Positions 1-5,878 of a DNA stretch of 9,936 bases are shown in pieces; within the stretch, counting starts at the first letter, position 1; the number at the start of each line of letters is the position of its first letter. Source of the stretch: Candidatus Zixiibacteriota bacterium (GTDB lineage Bacteria > Zixibacteria > MSB-5A5 > SM1-73); NCBI GenBank assembly GCA_022866585.1, contig JALHUP010000431.1:1-9936 (forward strand), read 5' to 3'. The notes below the pieces were generated by a model. The model made no database searches and was not told the origin of the DNA. It saw only the letters and a list, made by a program, of their open reading frames with translations. The position numbers and the translations under genes were made by a program.

Positions 1-813
1 ATCGAATTTCTTCTGTTTGAAATAGGCTTCTGCTATGTGGAACTGGGCGGGGGCGGCCCATTTGGTGTCATGATACTCGTTTATGAGATCCTTAAGGTAA
101 ATCAAAGCGGCTTCATATTGTCTCATCTTGAAATAGAGGCGTCCGCTCTCGTAAACCTTTTTAGCTAATCTGGAGCGACACTCTGTGAGTAAGTCTTGGG
201 CTTCTTTTGTTCGCTCGCTTTCAGGATAGTCGTCCAAAAAGCTTTTCAATTCCTCAAGTGCCTTTGAGGTGCGTTCTTGATCCAGTTCTGCCCTGGCAGA
301 CATTTTAAAATCACAGAAAGCCACCATGAAAGCGGCATCATCGGAAAGTAGACTGGTGGGAAAGGAGGACAGAAGTTTATTGAACTCCGTAACAGCCAGA
401 GGATAATCTTTCTGATTATAATAAGACACGCCTAAAAGATATTGAGCTGAGTCTATGACGACGGCTCCCGGATAGTTGAAGATGAGCTTTTGAAATTCTA
501 TGACTGCCCGATCATAGTGCTTTTTTTCGAATTCCCTTTTGGCTAAAGCGAACTGATCCTCTGCATCTAAAATTAGACTGGGTTGCTTGGGTCCGCAAGC
601 CATTGAGAATACCAAGAAAAAAAGGGAGAGACACAATAAAAGCTTAATATCTTCTGAGAAGTTTAATATAGATAGTATGGTAGTGGCAGAGTTTACTCTG
701 CCCTTACCCGAGACAGGTCCGAAGTGCGAAGCATCTTGACGACATCTTGACGATCTCGCTACTCCGAATATGACTTTGTTCAGAAAAGCAGAGAAAGAAA
801 AACTATTTGACAT
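1..813 (-). CDS. bamD: BamD/YfiO-family outer membrane assembly lipoprotein (TPR), partial
   Basis: The minus strand is open from an ATG at 813 to the left edge, giving 271 codons with no stop, so the C-terminus lies outside the window. After a hydrophobic segment (residues about 57-70) comes a cysteine, C73, that could be the lipidated residue; the lipobox (SMAC) is imperfect. From about residue 84 the protein is a run of TPR-like helices (AEDQFALAKREFEKKHYDRA, then YPLAVTEFNKLL, YEAALIYLKDL), the pattern of BamD/YfiO, which helps the BAM complex insert beta-barrel proteins at the inner face of the outer membrane. The start is supported by AAGGAG at 818-823, four bases upstream. Residues 15-45 come from a palindromic repeat (681-770), which puts an unusually long, polar stretch before the signal peptide; a shorter, non-ATG start is possible. 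A generic TPR lipoprotein is the alternative to BamD. Confidence 0.82.
   Translation of the reverse strand, partial: MSNSFSFSAFLNKVIFGVARSSRCRQDASHFGPVSGKGRVNSATTILSILNFSEDIKLLLCLSLFFLVFSMACGPKQPSLILDAEDQFALAKREFEKKHYDRAVIEFQKLIFNYPGAVVIDSAQYLLGVSYYNQKDYPLAVTEFNKLLSSFPTSLLSDDAAFMVAFCDFKMSARAELDQERTSKALEELKSFLDDYPESERTKEAQDLLTECRSRLAKKVYESGRLYFKMRQYEAALIYLKDLINEYHDTKWAAPAQFHIAEAYFKQKKFD
681..770. repeat. Palindromic repeat element inside the bamD N-terminal coding region
   Basis: This stretch contains a near-perfect hairpin at 685-702 (GGCAGAGT, TT, ACTCTGCC), a tandem 11-base duplication CATCTTGACGA at 732-742 and 743-753, and TCTCGCTACTCCGAATA at 754-770. The last motif recurs exactly at 3214-3230 in an intergenic repeat. 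A related GCAGAG...TTCTGC hairpin also recurs there (3245-3260), but in the opposite relative order, so the element is modular. Read on the minus strand it stays open in the bamD frame and encodes residues 15-45. Confidence 0.75.
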
Positions 814-826
814 TTTTCTCCTTATT

Positions 827-860
827 ATGGTGAGTCCCGCCAAAGGCGGGGTCGAACCAT
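827..860. repeat. Intergenic palindrome just upstream of the bamD ribosome site
   Basis: An outer stem ATGGT/ACCAT (827-831 with 856-860) encloses an inner hairpin CCCGCC, AAA, GGCGGG (836-850). It fills most of the 56-base gap between the unknown exported gene and bamD and ends three bases before the bamD AAGGAG site. It lacks a T-run on either strand, so it is not a convincing terminator. A processing or stability role in the transcript is possible. Confidence 0.65.
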
Positions 861-869
861 CTTGAATTT

Positions 870-1577
870 TCATCTGTTAGCAAAGAAAAGATAAATCAAA
901 CCTCCCACCACTGCTGCCACCAAAGCGGGCTCTATGTATTTGGCCTGCGAGTCTTCCGGCAAAGGCGGGCTTAAGAAGGAGTAGGAATCATTATTCAAAT
1001 ATTCTATGGTCTGTTTTTCTACCATATCCGATCTTTCTTCGGTTTCCCTTTTGCTCCACAATACCTTTCCACTTTCCTTTTCCTCAAGGCGGAATGAAAC
1101 ATTGAGGTTGGCTTTTCTGGTCAACCATTTGGGACCGAAAAAGCCTTTTCTTTTCACCTGAGGATAGGAAAGCTTCATCTGTATAATACGATAAAACAGT
1201 GACCAAGCCTTTGGCAGTTCATTTTGTCCACCACTGGGATGCAAGGCGACCTGAAAATTTAGGGACCCAAGATAAGAGACAAGTTCATCTTCCAAAAGCC
1301 AATTGGCAGAGTCTTCTTCTTCCGAATTCACAAAGATAAATGTGGACTCCGTCCGGGGGAAATCAAAAAAGGCTTTTCCAAGAAGACCCCTTACCGATTC
1401 CCTCAGAAACTCCTCATTTGAAACCGGGTTTTCTTTTTCCTGTTCCTTCTTGTCCGCAAAAACCCGAACCGGAAATAACATAGTCAAGAAGATCACCAAC
1501 AAAATCAGAAGAACTCTGTTTTGCAGCGGACCGCGGACGGCCGACCGCGGACATTTTTCAGCTCTTCGGTTGCTCAT
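870..1577 (-). CDS. Exported protein of unknown function with C-terminal membrane anchor
   Basis: I do not recognise a family with confidence. The 235-residue product has a signal sequence with hydrophobic core at about 22-36 and a plausible cleavage site after A41 (VFA/DKK). A charged linker follows, then a mixed alpha/beta domain (about 55-190), and a C-terminal hydrophobic helix (about 217-232) ending in NR. The stretch around 150-175 (TRKANLNVSFRLEEKESGK, then VLWS) recalls envelope proteins with a 'tG.vlWs' strand, such as CsgG/LpoB-like folds, but this is only an impression. The start has AAGGAG at 1582-1587, four bases upstream, and overlaps the transglycosylase end by 20 bases, suggesting coupled translation. 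Residues about 9-17 (CPRSAVRGP) come from a GC-rich repeat. Position between a transglycosylase and bamD argues for an envelope role. Confidence 0.8.
   Translation of the reverse strand: MSNRRAEKCPRSAVRGPLQNRVLLILLVIFLTMLFPVRVFADKKEQEKENPVSNEEFLRESVRGLLGKAFFDFPRTESTFIFVNSEEEDSANWLLEDELVSYLGSLNFQVALHPSGGQNELPKAWSLFYRIIQMKLSYPQVKRKGFFGPKWLTRKANLNVSFRLEEKESGKVLWSKRETEERSDMVEKQTIEYLNNDSYSFLSPPLPEDSQAKYIEPALVAAVVGGLIYLFFANR
1529..1552. repeat. GC-rich direct repeat inside the signal-peptide region of the unknown exported gene
   Basis: GACCGCGGAC occurs at 1529-1538 and again at 1543-1552, separated by GGCC. The block is far more GC-rich than its AT-rich surroundings and contains two CCGCGG palindromes. 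It is read in frame on the minus strand as residues 9-17, between the start codon and the hydrophobic signal core. Confidence 0.7.
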
Positions 1578-2223
1578 ATTTCTCCTTAAGCTCCTTGTAT
1601 GTCTTAAGCACTTTGGAAAGAAAATAAGCCGGTAGTTTTTGTCCTGATCTTAAGCGAAGTTTTAAGGCATCCTCTCCCACATTGTAAGCCACCAGTGCTT
1701 TTTTCACATCTTTGAATTTTAATATGAGTTCAAAAAGATATAAAGTTCCTAATTGAATGTTAAAAGCTGGCTCAAATAAGGAAAGTTCTCCTTTCCAATT
1801 CAAGCCTCTTCTTTTAGCCAGATCATACCCGATTGAAGGTTTTACCTGCATCAGACCTTGTGCCCCAAAATTCGAGACCTGTTCTTTTCTGAAAGAGCTT
1901 TCTACCAAGATCAAAGCCAAGATCAAAAGAGGATCATAGCCATACTTTTTGCTCTCGTTGTAGATGACCTGGGTTAGCTCACCCACCTCTTCTTCGTTAA
2001 ATCCGACCTGAAAGTCCTCGATGATATTCAAAATCTTAAGTTTCTCCTCCAGTTCCTTTATCCTTATCTCTTGTTGTCTTAAAACCTTCTCTTTTTCAAA
2101 CCTGTCCAAAGCTAAATATACGGTGAAACAAGTCTGGGCTATGTAGAATAAGATCAGAAGAAAGCTTATAGGTTTGGAAACCATTATTCCGGCTTTTCTG
2201 ATAATCTTAACTCCAAACGCCAT
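1558..2223 (-). CDS. Membrane-anchored lytic transglycosylase (SLT domain)
   Basis: This 221-residue protein would cleave peptidoglycan glycan strands in the periplasm to form 1,6-anhydro-muropeptides. A single N-terminal hydrophobic segment (about 17-38) can anchor it in the inner membrane, and a short charged coiled-coil-like stretch (about 42-64) follows. The SLT/lysozyme-like domain covers about 78-215. The catalytic glutamate is expected to be E108 in LVESSF; GLMQ (123-126) and AYN (179-181) are the other classical motifs. The ATG at 2223 has AAGGAG at 2229-2234, five bases upstream, part of which is supplied by the edge of a palindromic repeat. Its 3' end overlaps the next gene. The domain is clear; which transglycosylase subtype it belongs to, and whether it acts in division or in envelope-machine insertion, is not. 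Confidence 0.92.
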   Translation of the reverse strand: MAFGVKIIRKAGIMVSKPISFLLILFYIAQTCFTVYLALDRFEKEKVLRQQEIRIKELEEKLKILNIIEDFQVGFNEEEVGELTQVIYNESKKYGYDPLLILALILVESSFRKEQVSNFGAQGLMQVKPSIGYDLAKRRGLNWKGELSLFEPAFNIQLGTLYLFELILKFKDVKKALVAYNVGEDALKLRLRSGQKLPAYFLSKVLKTYKELKEKYEQPKS

Positions 2224-2230
2224 AAAGACT

Positions 2231-2311
2231 CCTTCCCCTTAAGGGTGAATCCTCTCCCCTCTGGGGAGATTGAGCGAAGCGAAATGCATAGCAGGGTAGG
2301 GTGAAGGGGAA
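2231..2311. repeat. Palindromic intergenic repeat with terminal inverted repeats
   Basis: Eight-base terminal inverted repeats TTCCCCTT (2233-2240) and AAGGGGAA (2304-2311) flank an internal hairpin TCTCCCC, TCT, GGGGAGA (2253-2269). The element occupies most of the 126-base gap between the radical SAM gene and the transglycosylase gene. It has the size of a very small non-coding element and encodes nothing. Its left edge overlaps the transglycosylase ribosome site. Confidence 0.7.
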
Positions 2312-2349
2312 TCGATTAAACTCCTGATACGCATTTTCGTTCATTTGTT

Positions 2350-3162
2350 TTAAAACAAGATATCAGAGTCTGATGAAAAACCTGATAGACTGTGAACCAA
2401 AACTGATTTTAACCTCGCAGAGTATGATTCTCCATCTTTAGCCACGTGCTTGTAGTAATTTAGAGCGTATGGGAAATTTCTCTCAATGAACATTCCAATT
2501 TTCTTCCATTTAGCTCCAAGATAGTTCATCCTATCAAAAAGGATTTCTTCGATTCCTATGTTCTTTAATCTCTCAAGAAGAGATTCTATGGCTTCTTTGT
2601 TGTCTGAGAACAAAGGTAAGATCGGTCCGAAAAAGACAAAAATGGGAATGTCTTTTTCTTTTAGTTTCTTTAAAGCCTCAAACCGATTTTCTAATTCGGA
2701 TGCTTTAGGTTCAAATAATTTTTCGATCTTTGGATCAAGGCAGGTGATGGTGAAACCAACTTCTCTGTTTTTTATCCGTTTCAAAATATCAATATCTCTT
2801 AAAACCAAATCGGATTTCGTCTGAATATGAATTGGAAAATCAAAGTCCGCTAAGATCTCCAAACATCTTCGGGTCAACTGATATTTTTCCTCCAGAGGCT
2901 GATATGCATCGGTGACCGTGCCAATCATTATGGTCCCGGGCTTGGTTCTTTTTATCTGCTGGCGAAGACGATCCACGATATTTATTTTAGCATCCACAAA
3001 CTCCCCCCATTCTTCTTTATGATTGGTATATTTCTTCATAAAGTCTGCATAGCAATAGACGCAGGCATGCTCACAGCCAATATAAGGATTCAAGGCATAG
3101 TCCACCCCTGAAATTTTTGATCTGGACAATGCATTTTTGCAATATACTTCGGCTACCCTCAT
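2350..3162 (-). CDS. SPL-family (spore-photolyase-like) radical SAM protein
   Basis: The 270-residue protein carries the radical SAM cluster motif CEHACVYCY, with C30, C34 and C37 (CX3CX2C) to bind a 4Fe-4S cluster that cleaves S-adenosylmethionine. The preceding NPYIGC and the later IGTVTDAYQPLE and IHIQTKS stretches are typical of the SplB/COG1533 group (also seen in Rv2578c-type proteins). Members outside spore formers have no firmly assigned substrate, so photoproduct repair should not be assumed. Length fits the short members of the group. The ATG at 3162 is chosen because the protein then begins in the family-typical way, shortly before a conserved SGVDYALNPY segment; no good Shine-Dalgarno is visible. 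Repeat-filled gaps on both sides suggest it is not tightly coupled to its neighbours. Confidence 0.88.
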   Translation of the reverse strand: MRVAEVYCKNALSRSKISGVDYALNPYIGCEHACVYCYADFMKKYTNHKEEWGEFVDAKINIVDRLRQQIKRTKPGTIMIGTVTDAYQPLEEKYQLTRRCLEILADFDFPIHIQTKSDLVLRDIDILKRIKNREVGFTITCLDPKIEKLFEPKASELENRFEALKKLKEKDIPIFVFFGPILPLFSDNKEAIESLLERLKNIGIEEILFDRMNYLGAKWKKIGMFIERNFPYALNYYKHVAKDGESYSARLKSVLVHSLSGFSSDSDILF

Positions 3163-3200
3163 CAGTATTTGATAGTTTATGCTTTCTTACCAGTTGTTTG

Positions 3201-3420
3201 GACGCGAGACAAGTCTCGCTACTCCGAATAGCGAAACTGGAGTAGCAGAGCTTGTTCTGCGTTTAGCCGTCAATACGGTTCGGGAATTCCAATTCCCGAA
3301 TCAACTTACAAACCGCGAAAGTCCCGTCAAACGGGATCTTCGCTTCGCTCCGACAAGCTTTCGCACTCCGAAAATACTTTTTCAACAGCCTCGTAAAGGC
3401 TTGCCTACGCGGTTTCAGCT
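3201..3420. repeat. Mosaic of short hairpins filling the gap between rimO and the radical SAM gene
   Basis: Consecutive inverted repeats cover almost the whole 268-base gap. GCGAGAC/GTCTCGC lies at 3204-3219 with a two-base loop. GCAGAG/TTCTGC lies at 3245-3260. A ten-base stem TTCGGGAATT/AATTCCCGAA spans 3279-3300. TCCCGT/ACGGGA at 3322-3336 sits inside a longer imperfect stem (3315-3343). Segments recur elsewhere: 3214-3230 equals 754-770, and 3396-3412 is the exact reverse complement of 8343-8359. No open frame or terminator T-run stands out. Confidence 0.75.
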
Positions 3421-3430
3421 TTCCCTCGAA

Positions 3431-4765
3431 TCAATTTTTAACAACTTGAGCCACCAGATCATAATCATAATAATCTATGATTTTCACTTTCACAAATTCA
3501 CCTATTCTGACGCTATTTCCTTTTACCAAAATCACCCCATCCACCTCCGGCGCCTCGGCCTGGCTTCTGCCAAGAAAATAACCATTGCCCTCTTTTGATT
3601 TGGCATCAATTAGAACGGTCAAGGTTTTTCCAATCTTGGCTTGATTTTTCTCGAAGGCCATCTCCTGTTGCACAAGCATCAGCTGGTCAAGTCGCTGGTG
3701 TTTGAGTTTGGAAGAAACCTGACCTCTGAAGTTATAGGCGGAGGTTTCTTCTTCTGGTGAATAAGGGAAAGCACCTAATTTATCGAATCCAGTCTTCTCT
3801 ACAAATTCCAACAGTTCTTCGAAATGCTTTTTCTTCTCTCCGGGGAAACCGACTATGAATGAGGTTCTCAAAGTCAGGTCAGGAATTTTTTCCTTCAGCT
3901 TCAAGATCAGTTGTTCCACGTCCCTTCTTTTGACCTTGCGGTTCATCTGAGCCAAAATATCATCCGAGATGTGCTGTAAAGGGAAGTCCAGATATTTGCA
4001 GATCTTCGAATTCGAAGCTACCTGCTCGATCAATTCATCTGAAAAGTGGGCGGGATGAGTATAAAGAAGCCTGATCCACTTAAGCTCGGGAATTTCAGAT
4101 AGGAGAAGAAGAAGCTGGGGAAGTTTTTTTTCACCATAAATGTCTGTGCCATACATAGTGGTGTCCTGTGCCACTAAGTTTATCTCTTTGACTCCATAAT
4201 CTACTAACTCTTGTGCCTCCTCCAAAATATCTTCTATGCTTTTGCTTCGAAATCTCCCCCTGATGCTTGGAATTGCACAATAGCTACAGTGGTTATCACA
4301 TCCGTCTGCAATCTTTATGTAGGCAAAGGGACGATTTTGGGCCAATCTCTTAATCTTGCTGTAGTTACAGTTCACCCCAGGTAAGCTAACCATACATGTT
4401 CTTTTGTTTTTTAACACCAAAGAACAAACCTGATCAATTTTGTCAATATCGCTTATCCCCAGGAAGGCATCTATTTCTGGCAGTTCCTCTTCTAAGTCTC
4501 TATAATATCTTTGAGCCAGACACCCGGAGATGATAATCTTTTTCCTTCCATCTTTATTTTTTAGACAAACCAACTCCATGATCTCGTTCACCGACTCCTC
4601 TTTGGCAGAATCGATAAACCCACAGGTATTTAAAATAAGAATATCTGCCTCCTCTTTTTCCTCTGTCATTTCGTAACCTACTTCACAGAGGAGGCATGCC
4701 ATACTCTCCCCATCTACCTCATTTTTAGGACAGCCCAGACTTTCGATGTAAACTTTGAATGACAT
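3431..4765 (-). CDS. rimO: Ribosomal protein S12 methylthiotransferase RimO
   Basis: RimO adds a methylthio group to a conserved aspartate of ribosomal protein S12, using two 4Fe-4S clusters. All three domains are visible in 444 residues. The N-terminal UPF0004 domain has C12 (in SLGCPKNEVD), C48 (NTCGF) and C82 (SGCLA) to bind the auxiliary cluster. The radical SAM domain has C156, C160 and C163 (CDNHCSYC). A TRAM domain begins at about 377 and includes SQAEAPEVDG. The SLGCPKN start separates RimO from the related tRNA enzyme MiaB, and the length is normal for the family. The ATG at 4765 starts immediately before the conserved N-terminus; the nearest purine-rich stretch (AAGGAAG on the minus strand) is too far upstream to be a normal ribosome site. 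A perfect palindrome 46-61 bases upstream may be an operator. Confidence 0.97.
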   Translation of the reverse strand: MSFKVYIESLGCPKNEVDGESMACLLCEVGYEMTEEKEEADILILNTCGFIDSAKEESVNEIMELVCLKNKDGRKKIIISGCLAQRYYRDLEEELPEIDAFLGISDIDKIDQVCSLVLKNKRTCMVSLPGVNCNYSKIKRLAQNRPFAYIKIADGCDNHCSYCAIPSIRGRFRSKSIEDILEEAQELVDYGVKEINLVAQDTTMYGTDIYGEKKLPQLLLLLSEIPELKWIRLLYTHPAHFSDELIEQVASNSKICKYLDFPLQHISDDILAQMNRKVKRRDVEQLILKLKEKIPDLTLRTSFIVGFPGEKKKHFEELLEFVEKTGFDKLGAFPYSPEEETSAYNFRGQVSSKLKHQRLDQLMLVQQEMAFEKNQAKIGKTLTVLIDAKSKEGNGYFLGRSQAEAPEVDGVILVKGNSVRIGEFVKVKIIDYYDYDLVAQVVKN

Positions 4766-4810
4766 GAATTTTTTGTTTAGCTAAAGTTTGCTTCCTTTCG
4801 GTGCCTTAAT

Positions 4811-4839
4811 GACTACAATTGTAGTCTATTTTGACTACA
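4811..4839. promoter_or_regulatory. Possible BlaI/CopY-type operator upstream of rimO
   Basis: GACTACAATTGTAGTC at 4811-4826 is a perfect 16-base palindrome whose core TACAATTGTA fits the TACANNTGTA pattern known for CopY and related BlaI/MecI repressor sites. A further half-site GACTACA follows at 4833-4839. It lies 46 bases upstream of the rimO start, in the right place to block a promoter, and a -10-like TACAAT is embedded in it, although no good -35 is visible. No repressor gene is in the window, so the regulator is inferred. Confidence 0.45.
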
Positions 4840-4909
4840 AACCCGAGAATGATTTGTGCGAGTGCATCTTTAAATCGGACAACTACAGGCGGTTCGACCT
4901 ATGTCCTCC

Positions 4910-4937
4910 CACCTATCACCTTTCACCTTTGACCTTA
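4910..4937. repeat. Seven-base tandem repeat at the lolA 3' end
   Basis: CACCTAT, CACCTTT, CACCTTT and GACCTTA follow each other without gaps, four units of seven bases. The last unit overlaps the lolA stop codon at 4935-4937. On the transcribed strand the units read as repeated AAAGGTG. No function is evident. Confidence 0.6.
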
Positions 4938-5645
4938 TTCCGACAGATCCAACTCCTCCACCCCCGGCGGGGCTTTGAAAACAAATTTTGAATCGGAAAT
5001 GCCCTGGTTAATCTTTATATGATCGAAGATTAAGATGATCTCGGTATCATTGGAATCCTGGTATTCCAATTTTTTTGCCAGCAGACTTTTTTTGTCGACC
5101 CAGATTGTCATTTTGGTGATGAAAAGGTCGTCCTTCTTTGGAATCAATTTTAACTTATAGCATTTGACCTTATCCACCTTTTCCTCACCAATCAGTTCGG
5201 TCTTGTATTCAGACCTAAAATTGGAGAGGTATTGATTAAGCTTGAAAATGTTCTTTGATCTATCCAGTCTGTTTTTGATGACCTGTTGATTTTCCTCTGA
5301 ATAGTTCCATAAAAATTTACCATCCGTGACGATGACTTCATCTTCGGTTTCTGTTCTGAACTTATCCGGGTTCTTCAAATACATTTTCCCTTTTATCTTT
5401 TTCTGGTTTTCAAAAATTTCAGATTTCGTCACTTTGGTAAAATCTAAGGATAGATCCAAAAGAGACTTGTATTTTGTTTCTACCTGCAGGGCTAATTCTT
5501 CCCCGCCTTTGGTCTTCGACCCTGAGGGCTCAGACCGAAGGGCAGGATTTTCAACAGGGGTAATGGGAAAAGCTACGGAAGAAAAAAGAAGAGCCACAAG
5601 CAGGCTCAAGGAAAAACCAAGTTTTTTCATTTTAATTCTTATCAT
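4935..5645 (-). CDS. lolA: Outer-membrane lipoprotein carrier protein LolA
   Basis: LolA ferries lipoproteins across the periplasm from the LolCDE exporter to the outer membrane. The product has a signal peptide (MKKLGFSLSLLVALLFSSVA), a linker, and then the LolA fold: YKSLLDLSLDFTKVTKS, KGKMYLKNPDKFR, VIVTDGKFLWNYSEENQQV, a long amphipathic middle and the C-terminal FVFKAPPGVEELDL. These are characteristic of the family. Possible starts in frame are GTG 5648, ATG 5645 and ATG 5630; I chose 5645 because a GGAAAG lies eight bases upstream, but 5630 begins directly at the signal peptide. The linker after the signal peptide is longer than I would expect and is partly encoded by a palindromic repeat (5506-5541). 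It follows ftsK after a 230-base gap, a neighbourhood seen in other diderms, and supports an outer membrane like that implied by bamD. Confidence 0.93.
   Translation of the reverse strand: MIRIKMKKLGFSLSLLVALLFSSVAFPITPVENPALRSEPSGSKTKGGEELALQVETKYKSLLDLSLDFTKVTKSEIFENQKKIKGKMYLKNPDKFRTETEDEVIVTDGKFLWNYSEENQQVIKNRLDRSKNIFKLNQYLSNFRSEYKTELIGEEKVDKVKCYKLKLIPKKDDLFITKMTIWVDKKSLLAKKLEYQDSNDTEIILIFDHIKINQGISDSKFVFKAPPGVEELDLSE
5506..5541. repeat. Palindromic element inside the lolA linker
   Basis: CCTTTGGTCT (5506-5515) pairs with AGACCGAAGG (5532-5541) over ten positions with one G-T pair, and a smaller CCC/GGG hairpin lies in the loop (5520-5528). Read on the minus strand in the lolA frame it supplies part of the linker after the signal peptide (LRSEPSGSKTKGG). 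It resembles the other palindromic elements of the window in size and style, but I found no exact second copy here. Confidence 0.6.
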
Positions 5646-5695
5646 CACTCAAACTTTCCGTCAGGATATAGTGAGTCTGTTGCTTAAATTTGTCT

Positions 5696-5778
5696 ATCGT
5701 TTATCGGTGTGGGTTTCGGTAACGTATCGGCTTCGGGTGCCGGTTTCGTCTTTAGTCTTAACACGATAAACGATACGT
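5696..5778. repeat. Inverted repeat in the ftsK-lolA gap
   Basis: ATCGTTTATCG (5696-5706) is the exact reverse complement of CGATAAACGAT (5764-5774). ACGTATCG (5722-5729) is also the reverse complement of CGATACGT (5771-5778), so the right arm can pair with either left segment. The 230-base gap (5649-5878) otherwise holds no open frame, clear promoter or T-run terminator that I can see. Confidence 0.65.
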
Positions 5779-5878
5779 AACCGCAACCTTTTTCAACAAA
5801 ACCATCAAGAAAGGAATTTGGGAAACAGCTCCTCCAAAATCCTGATGCAACAGAGAAAGGAAGGTAGAAGGTGGAGGG

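Noticed and set aside
836..850. Hairpin CCCGCC/GGCGGG as a terminator
   Set aside because: No T-run follows on either strand and the bamD ribosome site comes immediately after.
2294..2301. GGGTAGGG, matching the E. coli FtsK-orienting motif GGGNAGGG
   Set aside because: One copy of such a short degenerate motif in 10 kb is expected by chance, and it lies within a repeat.
3201..3420. CRISPR-like array of repeated hairpins
   Set aside because: The units differ in sequence and spacing, there are no uniform spacers, and no cas genes are present.
3179..3598. Plus-strand frame starting in the hairpin mosaic
   Set aside because: It consists of repeat sequence followed by antisense to rimO.
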